Source: Elusimicrobiota bacterium
Lineage (GTDB): Bacteria > Elusimicrobiota > Elusimicrobia > UBA1565 > UBA9628
Assembly (NCBI GenBank): GCA_026388095.1
Contig: JAPLKL010000075.1
Location: 1-64,000, forward strand
DNA: 64,000 nucleotides
Direction: 5' to 3'
The notes below the pieces were generated by a model, which was not told the DNA's origin, searched no databases, and worked only from the letters and a program-made list of their open reading frames with translations. Positions 33,918 through 42,273 of the stretch are shown here, in pieces (positions within the stretch are counted from its first letter, which is position 1; every line of letters begins with the position of its first letter). The position numbers and the translations under genes were made by a program.

Positions 33918-35669
33918 ATGATCCACCGGCTTTCCCCGGAGGTCGCCAGCCGCATCGCCGCGGGAGAGGTCATCGAGCGGCCAGCCTCGGCCCTCAAGGA
34001 GCTGCTGGAGAACGCCCTCGACGCAGGCGCGCGACGCATCACGGTGGAGTGCGCGGGCGCGGGGCGGACTTCTTTGCGAGTGGTGGACGACGGCTGCGGC
34101 ATGTCCCCCGAGGACTGCGCCTTGGCCCTGGAGCGCCATGCCACGAGCAAGATAACGGACCTCGGCGACCTCGAGCGCCTGGCCACCTTCGGCTTCCGCG
34201 GCGAGGCCCTCTACGCCGCGGCCGCGGTCTCGCGCCTGACCTTGGCCAGCACCCTGCGCGGGGCCAAGTCCGGCTGGAAGGTTCAGGCCGAGGGCGGCAA
34301 GGTCGTCTCCTCCGGCCCGGCCCCGGCGGTCCCGGGCACGGCCGTCGAGCTGCGCGACCTCTTCTACAACACCCCGGCGCGGCGCAAGTTCCTCAAGTCC
34401 GACGCCTACGAGCGGGGCCGCCTGGCCGCGATCGTCGAAGAAGCCGCTTTGGCCGACCCGGCGCTGTCTTTGACCTACAAGTCGGAAAGCCGCACCGTGC
34501 TGCGCTTTGCGCCCGAGCCCGGCCGGGACCTGGCCGACGGCCTGCGCCGCCGGGCCGTGCGGGTGCTGGGCGAAGCCAACGCCGCGGCCCTGCTGCCCAT
34601 CGTGGTGGACCGGCCGGAGATGAAGCTGCGCCTCTTCGTCTCGCCCTGGGACGCGCTGGCCGCCACGCGGGACTTCCAATACTGGTTCGTCAACCGCCGG
34701 CCGGTCTCGGCGCGCATCCTGCAACAGGCCCTCTACCGGGCCTACCAGGGCCGGCCCTCGGACCGGCACCCCGTCTGCGTGGGCCACCTTGAGCTGCCGG
34801 GCGACGCCTTCGACGTCAACGTCCATCCGGGCAAGCGCGAGATCCGCTTCCGCTCCGACCGCGACGTCTTCGAGCTGGTCTCCGGGCTGGTGGCCTCGGC
34901 TTTGCTCAAGTCCAAGGCCCCGGCGCCCATCACGCCCGCGCCGCGCGTGTCCGTCTCCACGGGGGCGGTGCGCGAGCTGGCCGCGGCCTATCATGCCGTC
35001 CTTGAACAAGCCCCCCTGGCCCTGGAGACGGCCCCGGCCGAGTCATTCGCAGCGGCCGAGGGCCTGCCGCGCTGGTTCACGCCCCCCTTCCGCTTCTTGG
35101 GGCAGATCGAGCGCGCCTACCTGGTCTTCGAGGCCTCCGGCGGGCTCTTCATCCTGGACCAGCACGCGGCCGCGGAGCGCATCCTCTTCGAAAGATTCCT
35201 GAAGGAAGTCGAGCAGGGCCGCGCCCGCTCGCAGAAGCTGATGCTGCCCATGACCGTCGAGCTGCCGGCGTCAGCCGTGGAGAAGGTGCTCTCGCTCTCC
35301 GACCGACTGGAACGGCTGGGGTTCTCTTTCGAGGCTTTCGGCAAGAGGGGCCTGCACTGCCTGGCCGTGCCCGCGCTCTTCCACAAGGAGGCCGACCTCA
35401 AGGAGCTGGTGCACCGTCTGCTCGATTCCTTGCACGACCCGGTTTCCGCGGCCGAGGCGGTCCAGCACGACGCGGTGGCCACCGTGGCCTGCAAAGCCGC
35501 GGTCAAGGCCCACGACGCGCTCTCCGAGAAGGAGGCGCTGCGTCTCGTCGAGGACCTCAAGGACTGCCGTGACGGGTCCTGCTGCCCGCACGGCCGGCGC
35601 ACCATGCTCGCGCTCTCCCGCGATGAGCTGGCCCGGCGCTTCCAGCGGCCCGGCGCGCCGCCCCTCTAG
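33918..35669 (+). CDS. mutL: DNA mismatch repair protein MutL with endonuclease motif
   Basis: The 583-aa protein couples MutS to strand removal. The GHKL ATPase start is canonical (RLSPEVASRIAAGEVIERP, ENALDAGA, DDGCGM, TFGFRGEAL). The C-terminal dimerisation domain contains DQHAAAERILFE (about 414-425), which fits the DQHA(X)2E(X)4E metal-binding motif of nicking MutL proteins, and CPHGRR (about 556). It is therefore expected to cut DNA itself, as in bacteria without MutH. I take the ATG at 33918. An upstream in-frame ATG at 33900 lies inside the inverted repeat and adds residues not usual for the family. Confidence 0.96.
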   Translation: MIHRLSPEVASRIAAGEVIERPASALKELLENALDAGARRITVECAGAGRTSLRVVDDGCGMSPEDCALALERHATSKITDLGDLERLATFGFRGEALYAAAAVSRLTLASTLRGAKSGWKVQAEGGKVVSSGPAPAVPGTAVELRDLFYNTPARRKFLKSDAYERGRLAAIVEEAALADPALSLTYKSESRTVLRFAPEPGRDLADGLRRRAVRVLGEANAAALLPIVVDRPEMKLRLFVSPWDALAATRDFQYWFVNRRPVSARILQQALYRAYQGRPSDRHPVCVGHLELPGDAFDVNVHPGKREIRFRSDRDVFELVSGLVASALLKSKAPAPITPAPRVSVSTGAVRELAAAYHAVLEQAPLALETAPAESFAAAEGLPRWFTPPFRFLGQIERAYLVFEASGGLFILDQHAAAERILFERFLKEVEQGRARSQKLMLPMTVELPASAVEKVLSLSDRLERLGFSFEAFGKRGLHCLAVPALFHKEADLKELVHRLLDSLHDPVSAAEAVQHDAVATVACKAAVKAHDALSEKEALRLVEDLKDCRDGSCCPHGRRTMLALSRDELARRFQRPGAPPL

Positions 35670-35670
35670 C

Positions 35671-36045
35671 TCAGCGCAGGTTGGCGGCCTTCCTGATCCA
35701 GTCGTTGAGGATGACTTCTTCCTTCTTGGCCGTGTTGAGCTCGGCCTCGTACTCGCGCAGGAACTCCAGCATGTGCTGATTCTCCGCGTGCGTGTGCGTC
35801 TCACGGGCGAAGGCGCGGAAGTAGAGCTGCCCGGCATCGAGGTACGCCACGGTGACGGCCAGGTCCTGGGACACGTCCGTCGCGGTCTGCAGCAGGCGCT
35901 GGGTGTGAGCGGGCGGCTGAGGCGGCTGCAGCTTCGGCGCGGCGGGAGTAGAGACCTCAACGGCGGCGACGGGCGTGCTCGTGGACACCGCGGGCTCGGC
36001 GGCGAAGGCTCCGCCGACCGACAGGAGCAGAAATATCGTGGTCAT
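35671..36045 (-). CDS. Small exported protein of unknown function (124 aa)
   Basis: A short signal peptide (residues 1-15, IFLLLSVGGAFAAE) precedes a Pro/Ser/Thr/Ala linker (about 17-45) and a helical domain (about 46-124). It has no cysteines and no recognised family. TATACT (36057-36052) ends exactly 6 nt before the ATG and there is no ribosome site, so the mRNA is probably leaderless. The gene converges on mutL with one base between the stop codons. Confidence 0.7.
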   Translation of the reverse strand: MTTIFLLLSVGGAFAAEPAVSTSTPVAAVEVSTPAAPKLQPPQPPAHTQRLLQTATDVSQDLAVTVAYLDAGQLYFRAFARETHTHAENQHMLEFLREYEAELNTAKKEEVILNDWIRKAANLR

Positions 36046-36102
36046 CCGCGGAGTATATCAAATCAACATCTTCTCGACGAGCGGCCGGGACCATTTTGGG
36101 TC

Positions 36103-36130
36103 TTGACAATTTTTGTCCGCCTGTTATACT
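36103..36130 (+). promoter_or_regulatory. Consensus promoter of small RNA candidate 1
   Basis: TTGACA (36103-36108), a 16-nt spacer and TATACT (36125-36130). No protein gene follows on the plus strand for more than 400 bp beyond it. Confidence 0.8.
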
Positions 36131-36136
36131 CATTGT

Positions 36137-36190
36137 GCAGGGGCGCTAAAGCGGTCGATAGAACGACGCCAGCTTGAGCGCCCCTCGCAT
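36137..36190 (+). ncRNA. Small RNA candidate 1 (about 50 nt hairpin)
   Basis: The expected start lies 6-7 nt after the TATACT box. The RNA is almost all one hairpin (36140-36184): GGGGCGCT pairs with AGCGCCCC, and the tip is GTCG-ATAGAA-CGAC. A weak T-containing stretch (TCGCATTTG) follows. The hairpin matches the end of candidate 2, including the tip. No open reading frame is present. Function unknown. Confidence 0.55.
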
Positions 36191-36226
36191 TTGTATATGG
36201 ACGGAGTCGCGTCAAGACCATGGGCC

Positions 36227-36254
36227 TTGACAAATCAAGAGCGCCTGCTATACT
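36227..36254 (+). promoter_or_regulatory. Consensus promoter of small RNA candidate 2
   Basis: TTGACA (36227-36232), a 16-nt spacer and TATACT (36249-36254). It is nearly identical in layout to the promoter 124 bp upstream, including GCCTG before the -10 box. Confidence 0.8.
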
Positions 36255-36259
36255 CAGAT

Positions 36260-36475
36260 TGTCGTATCCTCACCAGCCCGTCCTGAGTCCGGTGGAGTCG
36301 AAGCGGTCGGTAACGTGGTCGTGGTTGTGACGGGGTGCAAGCCGGTGCCGTGGCAGTCGACGTCGACGCGGCCGTTGCAGTCGCAGTTGCGTTCCGGACT
36401 CAGGGCGGGCCCTGTGCCGATCTGGGGCGCTAAGGCAGTCGATTGAACGACGCTTGCCTTAGCGCCCCAACCTTT
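36260..36475 (+). ncRNA. Small RNA candidate 2 (about 210 nt, structured)
   Basis: After the promoter, a 17-bp stem (36276-36292 with 36394-36410, one G-U pair) encloses about 100 nt rich in GTCG and GTGG repeats. A terminal hairpin follows (36424-36468): a perfect 14-bp stem starting GGGGCGCTAAGGCA with the tip GTCG-ATTGAA-CGAC, then AACCTTTTCCC. The terminal hairpin is a second copy of candidate 1 with compensating changes in the stem. No coding frame with a start codon is visible. The length is near that of 6S RNA, but I cannot show the central bubble that would identify it. Confidence 0.6.
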
Positions 36476-36479
36476 TCCC

Positions 36480-37439
36480 TCAGCGCTTGTGCAGGTCCGC
36501 GAAGTCGGCCTTGAGCTCCACTCCCAGCGCCTCCAGGACCAGGACCTGACGGTCGAAGCGGCTGGCGGTCTTCCGCGCCGCGCGGAAGCGCTCCCAGGAG
36601 CCGGCCAGCAGGCAGGGATAGGAGAAGACCGGCAGGGGATAGTCCGTGCCGAAGAGCAGGCGCTCGAAGAGCTCGGGGCGGCGGGCGATGCGCAGAAGCT
36701 GGCCCACCCGGTTGAAGAAGGTCAGGGCCGAGACGTCGACGTAGAAGCGCGGGTAACGCATCGCCAGCTTGAGCATCAGGGGCCCGTGCTGCTCATGGAA
36801 GAACAGCCCAGTGGAGCAGCCGTGCGCCGCGATCACGGTGACGCCCTCCTCCAGGGCCGGCACCAGGCGGTCCAGGCCGCCCACGGATTGGTCATGGCCG
36901 ATAAGAGCGAACTCGAAGCCCACGTGCGCCAGCAGGGGCAGACCCAGCCGCGCCAGCGCTTTGTAGAAGGGGCGGTAGCGCGGCAGCGCCGGGTCGAAAC
37001 GCTGGGCGTTGGCCAGGACCTTGACCAGGACTGCGCCCCGGGCCGCGCAGCGCTCGAGCTCGTCCAAAGCATCGACGCGCTGGGGGTTGATGGAGACCCC
37101 CGGCAGGAAAAGGCCGGGGGCCGTGGCAGCGGCCCGCAAGACCGTGTCGTTGGTGACCAGGAGGTCCGAATGAGCCTCGTCGAGGCGCCCCGACTCGTCA
37201 TAGGCGCCGTCCATGCCCAGGAGCACGGCCCGGCCGACCCTCTCTGAACCCAACAGTTCGGAGCGCAGCCTCTCCAGGTAGAGCAGGTTGGCCCGCTCGG
37301 GCTGGTCCAGGGGCAGGCCCATGGTCCTCGCCAGCATGGAGCCCAGCGGGCCCTCGCGCATGCGCCGCGAGAGCCGGCAGCCGTTCTCGGGCGTAGGCAG
37401 GGCCGCCAGATGCACGTGGACGTCGGTGAGCTTCCTCAT
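36480..37439 (-). CDS. Amidohydrolase-2 family protein
   Basis: The 319-aa protein has the TIM-barrel metal-dependent hydrolase pattern: DVHVHLAALP at the start (residues 6-15), LLAHVGFEF (about 169-177), VIAAHGCST (about 204-212) and the late aspartate in FGTDYPLP (about 270-277). These are the metal ligands of the family. The substrate cannot be read. The ATG overlaps the stop of the acyltransferase-synthetase gene (ATGA), making it the last gene of a four-gene minus-strand operon concerned partly with lipids. Confidence 0.82.
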   Translation of the reverse strand: MRKLTDVHVHLAALPTPENGCRLSRRMREGPLGSMLARTMGLPLDQPERANLLYLERLRSELLGSERVGRAVLLGMDGAYDESGRLDEAHSDLLVTNDTVLRAAATAPGLFLPGVSINPQRVDALDELERCAARGAVLVKVLANAQRFDPALPRYRPFYKALARLGLPLLAHVGFEFALIGHDQSVGGLDRLVPALEEGVTVIAAHGCSTGLFFHEQHGPLMLKLAMRYPRFYVDVSALTFFNRVGQLLRIARRPELFERLLFGTDYPLPVFSYPCLLAGSWERFRAARKTASRFDRQVLVLEALGVELKADFADLHKR

Positions 37440-40400
37440 GCCGCGGCCTTGCGGTCCTCGAGTTCCCGCGCCGTCTTCTTCAGGGCCGCCAGGTCCAGCT
37501 TGCCCGAGCCCAGCAGCGGGAACTCCGTCACCTTGTGGAAGCAGGAGCGCTCCGGCACCCAGAGCTTAGGCGCGTCGGAGTCGTTGAGCTTGCGCCAGAG
37601 GCCGTCGATGTCGTCGTAGTCCTTATAGAGGACCACCAGCCGCTCGCCTTTCTTCGCGTCGGGCACCGCGGTCACGATGAAGGTCTGCTCCAGCCGCCCG
37701 GCCAGACTGTGCAGCCGCTGTTCGACGTGGAGGTGCGGCACCATCTCGCCGCCGATCTTGCTGAAGCGGCTCAGGCGGTCGGTGATGGTGACGAAGCCGT
37801 CCGCGTCCACGCAGCCGATGTCCCCGGTCGAGTAATAGCCCTCCTTGAGGACCTTCTCGGTCTGCTCCAGGTCCCCCAGGTAGCCCACCATCACGTTGGG
37901 CCCCTTGACCAGCAGCAGGCCCGCCTGCCCCGCGGGCAGAGGCTCCAAAGACTCGGGGTCCACGACCTTGACCGCCACGCCGGGCAGAGGCTGGCCGATG
38001 GTCCCGATCTTGGTCCCCCTCTGGCGCACCCCGTCGATCTCCACGTCCGGTATGTTGACGCAGGCCACGGGGGAGAGCTCGGTGCAGCCGAAGCCCTCCA
38101 GCGGCGTGATGCCGAACTTCTCCTCGAAGGCAGCCACCAGCTCGGCGCGCAGCTTCTCGGCCCCGGCCATGACGATGTTGACGCTCTTCATCTGCGCCGG
38201 CTCGATCCGGCGCAGGTAGAGGGTCAGGAAGGTGGGCGTGCCCAGCACGATGGTCACCCCGTAGCGCGCGATGAGCTCCCCGACCCCCTTGGCGTCGAGA
38301 GGATTGGGGTGGTACACCGCGGCGAGGCCCGCGGCCGCCGGCATCCACAGGGTGACGGTATAGCCGAAGGAATGGAAGAACGGCAGGACGCCCAGGAGCC
38401 GGTCCGAGCCCCGCATCTGATAGACCTGGGCGATCGCCTCGATGTTGGCCTGGATGTTGGCGTGGGAGAGGACCACGCCTTTGGGCTCCCCGGTGGAGCC
38501 GCTGGTGAAGATCACCGTGGCCGTGTCGCTCAGCAGGCGCGGAGCCTTGCGCAGGAAGAACAACTCGATGAGCGCGGGGGGCAGGACGAAGAAGGCGGCC
38601 GTGGTCAGGGCCGCGCGCAGGGGCTTGATGCGCGGGGCCAGGTCCTCCAGGAAGACCATGCTCTCGTGCGGCTCCCAGCCCAGCTTATCCAGGAAGCGCC
38701 GCGAGGTCACGAGGCCCTTGGCGCCCGCGCGCTCCGCGCAGCGCAGCGCCGTCTCGCGCGGCAGGGTGTAGTTGAGGTTGACCGGGATCCGGCCGCGCAG
38801 GGACAGCCCCAGGTTGGCCAGAGCCGCGGGCACGGAAGGCGGCAGCAGCAGGCCCACGTTGGGGCCCGGAGGCAGGACCCGGTCCAGGACGCGGCCCAGG
38901 AGGAAGGCCCGGACCAACGCCGCGCCGCAGGAGAGGCGGCCATACAGGACGTCCGCCATGGCCAAGCCGAACCAGCGCCGCTTGGCCTCGCGCGCGAAGG
39001 TCCGCGGCAGGGTCTGCTTCTCGGCCAGGCGCTTCTGGAAAGCATCGGCGCCCAGCTCCCGGACGGCCTGCCGGATGTCCTCGGCCTTGGCGTCCGGAGG
39101 CAGGGGCGCGCCGAAGCTGACCGTGACCGGGTAGGGCAGGCGCCGCGGCCATTTGAGCAGGATGCGGCCGCCCTCGAAGCTGAAGATGCTGCCCCAGACC
39201 CGGTCCAGGTGCACGGGGATGATGGGCATGGACAGGCCTTCGGCGATGTGCTCCACGCCCTTCTTGAAGCGCAGCATCTGGCCGTGTCGGGAGATCTCGC
39301 CTTCCGCGAAGATGCAGACCAGGTCGCCCTCGCGCAGGGCCTGCCGCGCGGCCTCGAAGGACTGCAGCAGGGCCTTGGGACTGTCGTGGTCCGAGATGGG
39401 GATGACCCCCATGGCCCGGAAGAACCAGTTGAGCACGGGCAGGCCGTAGAAGCGCCGCAGCATCATGAAGCGCACCAGCCTGGGCGAGGCGCCCTCGATG
39501 AGGAAGGCGTCCACGAAGGAGACGTGGTTGGAGACCAGCAGGGCCGGGCCCTCCAGCGGGACGCGGCCGCGCCCCTCCACCTCGATGCGGTAGACCAGGT
39601 TGACCAGCGGGTAGAGCAGCAGGCGCAGGAAGAAATCCGGCAGCACGGACAGGATGTAGGCCGCCACCGCGACGGTCATGACCGCCACCACCAGGAAGAT
39701 CTGGTTGGGGTAGAGCTTGAAGTAGTTGCTGGAGAGATAGAGCCAGCCCGAAGCGGCCAGGACGCCCAGCAGCGAGAGGACATTCTCGGTGGCGATGGTG
39801 CGGCCGCGCTCCGGCTTGGGAGTGCGCTGCTGGATGAAGGCGTCGAGAGGCACCACGAAGACCCCGCCGCTCACGCCGGCCAGGAACAGGTCGAGGGCGG
39901 CGCGCACCGGCGAGGCCGCGGCGAAGGCCAGGTCGGCCGGAAAGAGCACCAGCCCCAGCGCGCCCAGGGGCACCAGGCCCAGCTCCACCTTCTCGCGCGA
40001 GAGCCGGCCGGCCACGTAGCTGCCCAGGCCGATGCCCAGGGCCACCGCGATCTGGAAGCCGCTCAGGGCCCGCTGGCTCAAGTGCATGAGCTCCTGGCCA
40101 TAGACCAGGATGTTCATCTGGAAGATGGCGCCCAGGAACCAGAAATAGGCCGACCCCAGCAGGGCCAGGAAGATGGGCCGGCGCAGGCGGATGCGGGAGA
40201 GGTTGTCCCAGGTCTGCGCGACGAAGTTGAGGCGGATGGGGATGGCTGAACCCGCGGCCGGCACGGAGGTCACGCGCAGGGCCGCGCCCAGTCCCGCGGC
40301 CGCGGCCGCGGCGAAGACCAGGCAGGCGACCTGCAGGCGGCCCGGGAACTCGCTGATGAGCAGCCCCGCCGCCACGGTGCCCAGCACGATGCCCAGGAAG

Positions 40401-40846
40401 GTCATCATCTGCATCAGGCCGTTGCCCCGCGAGAGGTCCGCGTCGTCGAGGACCTCGGGCAGGATGGCGAGCTTGGCCGGGCCGATGAAGGCGCTGTGCG
40501 CGCCCAGGCAGAAGAGGATGGCGAGCAGGCCGGGGATGTTCCCGTTGGGCAGGGCCAGCAAGGTGAGGAGCATGAGGGCCAGCTCCACGCACTTGCACGC
40601 CACGATGATCTTCTTCTTGCTGAAGCGGTCCGCCACCGAGCCGGCCGCGGTGGAGAGCAGCAGGAAGGGCAGGATGAAGACCGCGCCCGCGGCCGCGATG
40701 AACTGCGCCGAGCGGCCCGGCGGCAAGGACGCCACCATGAGCAGGGCGGTCACGGTCTTGAAGGCGTTGTCGTTGAAGGCGGAGAGGCTCTGGGTGAGCA
40801 GCAGGGCCCGGAAGCCGGGCGCCGACACCGATCTCTTCTCTGTCAT
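37436..40846 (-). CDS. aas: LplT-PlsC-acyl-ACP synthetase fusion (Aas-type lysophospholipid recycling enzyme)
   Basis: The 1136-aa protein joins three activities. Residues 1-400 form a major-facilitator transporter like LplT, which flips lysophospholipid inward. Residues about 410-620 are a PlsC acyltransferase with the HX4D motif in VSNHVSFVDAF and a later FAEGEISRHG. Residues about 640-1130 are an adenylate-forming acyl-ACP synthetase with IFTSGSTGEPKGVVLSH (about 776), GFGCTEL, YYSTGDIG and the final KV-to-GKLDLAAL lysine region. Together they would re-acylate lysophosphatidylethanolamine. E. coli has LplT and Aas as separate proteins; fused forms are known elsewhere. GGGGGA precedes the ATG. 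Confidence 0.92.
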   Translation of the reverse strand: MTEKRSVSAPGFRALLLTQSLSAFNDNAFKTVTALLMVASLPPGRSAQFIAAAGAVFILPFLLLSTAAGSVADRFSKKKIIVACKCVELALMLLTLLALPNGNIPGLLAILFCLGAHSAFIGPAKLAILPEVLDDADLSRGNGLMQMMTFLGIVLGTVAAGLLISEFPGRLQVACLVFAAAAAAGLGAALRVTSVPAAGSAIPIRLNFVAQTWDNLSRIRLRRPIFLALLGSAYFWFLGAIFQMNILVYGQELMHLSQRALSGFQIAVALGIGLGSYVAGRLSREKVELGLVPLGALGLVLFPADLAFAAASPVRAALDLFLAGVSGGVFVVPLDAFIQQRTPKPERGRTIATENVLSLLGVLAASGWLYLSSNYFKLYPNQIFLVVAVMTVAVAAYILSVLPDFFLRLLLYPLVNLVYRIEVEGRGRVPLEGPALLVSNHVSFVDAFLIEGASPRLVRFMMLRRFYGLPVLNWFFRAMGVIPISDHDSPKALLQSFEAARQALREGDLVCIFAEGEISRHGQMLRFKKGVEHIAEGLSMPIIPVHLDRVWGSIFSFEGGRILLKWPRRLPYPVTVSFGAPLPPDAKAEDIRQAVRELGADAFQKRLAEKQTLPRTFAREAKRRWFGLAMADVLYGRLSCGAALVRAFLLGRVLDRVLPPGPNVGLLLPPSVPAALANLGLSLRGRIPVNLNYTLPRETALRCAERAGAKGLVTSRRFLDKLGWEPHESMVFLEDLAPRIKPLRAALTTAAFFVLPPALIELFFLRKAPRLLSDTATVIFTSGSTGEPKGVVLSHANIQANIEAIAQVYQMRGSDRLLGVLPFFHSFGYTVTLWMPAAAGLAAVYHPNPLDAKGVGELIARYGVTIVLGTPTFLTLYLRRIEPAQMKSVNIVMAGAEKLRAELVAAFEEKFGITPLEGFGCTELSPVACVNIPDVEIDGVRQRGTKIGTIGQPLPGVAVKVVDPESLEPLPAGQAGLLLVKGPNVMVGYLGDLEQTEKVLKEGYYSTGDIGCVDADGFVTITDRLSRFSKIGGEMVPHLHVEQRLHSLAGRLEQTFIVTAVPDAKKGERLVVLYKDYDDIDGLWRKLNDSDAPKLWVPERSCFHKVTEFPLLGSGKLDLAALKKTARELEDRKAAA

Positions 40847-40847
40847 C

Positions 40848-42272
40848 TCATTCCCCCGGAGGCTGGAGTCCGGCCAGGTAGCGCGCGAAAGCGCGCATGG
40901 CGCGCAGGTGGATGCGGGCCTGGGTCAGGCTGTAAAGGGGCCAGGGCAGGGCCGGCCGGTAGTCGTGGATGCCCACCAGGAGGGTCCGGCCGCCCAGGAC
41001 CTGCCGGAACTCCAGGCGCGGCCGGCCCGTGGCGCGCTGGACCCGGCGCACCAAGGCCCCCCCCGTGATGTAGAAGACCTGGCGCGAATCGCTCTGGCTG
41101 CGGTCCTGGGCGAAGGTGAGCTCCACCAGGCACAGCCGCAAGCCGGCCAGGCGGAAGCGCACGCTGCGGCCGGGGTTGACGTCCGCGCGCAGCACCCAGC
41201 GGAAGCGCCGGGCCAAAAACGCGCCGTACTGCTCGGCGGCCCAGCGCGCGGTGCGCCCCGGCGGCAGGCCCATGCGCTGGACCGAGCGCACGTCGTAGCG
41301 GTAGAGCTCGCGCCAGGGGGCATGGCGCAGGGGCCGCGGGGCGCGGCCCAGGCGGATCAAGACGTGGCGGCGGGCCGCGGCGGCCCGGACCGCCGTGTCG
41401 AAGGGGATGCCCGGCACGCCGGCCTCCTCCTGCAGGCGCCGGTCGCGGCAGACCATGGAATGCCGGATGCTCTCGACCAACGGCGCGACCAAGGCCTGCG
41501 GCGCGCCGCTCATGAGGCCCAGCCAGGACCGGCACCAGAAGGTCCCCGGGACCGGCACGCTGAAGAACCGGCGCTTGAGCCCCAAAAGCCCCGCCGTGCG
41601 CTCCAGGAGCTGGCGGTAGGTCATGACGTCCGCGGAGCCGATGTCCCAACTGCGGCTCCGGGAGGCGGGATGCTCCAGGCAATGGACCAGCAGGGCCAGC
41701 ACGTCGTCGAGCGCGATGGGCTGCGTGAGGCTGCCCGCCCAGGGCGGGCAGGGGATGAAGGGCAAGCGCTCGATCAACGAGCGGAACATCCGGTAGGATG
41801 AGCCGCCCGGCCCGATGATGATGCTGGCGCGCAGGGCCGTGACCGGCACGCCCTGGCTGGCCAAGGTCTGCTCGACCTCCAGGCGGCTGCGCAGGTGCGC
41901 AGACAGCTCCGGGTCGTCCGGGATGAGCCCGCCCAGATACACGATCTGCCGGACCCCGGCCTGCGCCGCGGCCCGGGCGAAGTTGTCCGCGCAGATGAGG
42001 TCGAAATCCTGGAAGGCGCCCTGGGTCAGATGCGCGGAGGGCAGCATGGAGTGGACGAGGTAGACGGCCTGCTCCACGCCCCGCAGGGCCTCCTCGCACT
42101 GCAGCAAGGAGAACAGGTCGCAGGGCCGCCATTCGATAGCCGGCTCCAACGCGGGTCCGGGCGGGTTGCGGGCCAGGCCGATGACGCGGCGCCGGCCGGC
42201 CAGAGCGCCGGCCAGCGCCCGGCCCACGAAGCCGGTCGCGCCCGCGATGGCTACGGCGCCTGCGCTGTCCAC
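40848..42272 (-). CDS. SDR-family NAD(P)-binding protein with DUF2867-like C-terminal domain
   Basis: The 474-aa product starts with the atypical-SDR nucleotide motif GATGFVGRALAGAL (residues 11-24). The catalytic Tyr-xxx-Lys pair is not obvious, as in NmrA-like members. Conserved stretches are VYLVHSML, YLGGLIPDD, LRASIIIGPGGSSYRM and DVLALLVHCL. The C-terminal part (about 310-470) fits the DUF2867 pattern, with a strand-rich region ending LPWPLYSLTQARIHLRAMRAF. The GTG start follows the kinase stop after one base. The role in the lipid operon is unknown; a quinone- or lipid-related reductase is possible. Confidence 0.82.
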   Translation of the reverse strand: MDSAGAVAIAGATGFVGRALAGALAGRRRVIGLARNPPGPALEPAIEWRPCDLFSLLQCEEALRGVEQAVYLVHSMLPSAHLTQGAFQDFDLICADNFARAAAQAGVRQIVYLGGLIPDDPELSAHLRSRLEVEQTLASQGVPVTALRASIIIGPGGSSYRMFRSLIERLPFIPCPPWAGSLTQPIALDDVLALLVHCLEHPASRSRSWDIGSADVMTYRQLLERTAGLLGLKRRFFSVPVPGTFWCRSWLGLMSGAPQALVAPLVESIRHSMVCRDRRLQEEAGVPGIPFDTAVRAAAARRHVLIRLGRAPRPLRHAPWRELYRYDVRSVQRMGLPPGRTARWAAEQYGAFLARRFRWVLRADVNPGRSVRFRLAGLRLCLVELTFAQDRSQSDSRQVFYITGGALVRRVQRATGRPRLEFRQVLGGRTLLVGIHDYRPALPWPLYSLTQARIHLRAMRAFARYLAGLQPPGE

Positions 42273-42273
42273 C

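Noticed and set aside
30056-34186. A very long open frame on the minus strand (over 1300 codons) and many other long antisense frames.
   Set aside because: They lie opposite pilT, mutS, mutL, recN, gltX and other clear genes, have low-complexity composition, and result from the high GC content of third codon positions.
36262-36420. A cysteine-rich open frame on the minus strand across small RNA candidate 2.
   Set aside because: It has no start codon or ribosome site, while two consensus promoters read the other strand and the sequence is explained by RNA stems.
36260-36475. Identification of small RNA candidate 2 as 6S RNA.
   Set aside because: The length is close, but the closing stem would include bases upstream of the likely start, and I could not fold a central bubble of the 6S type.
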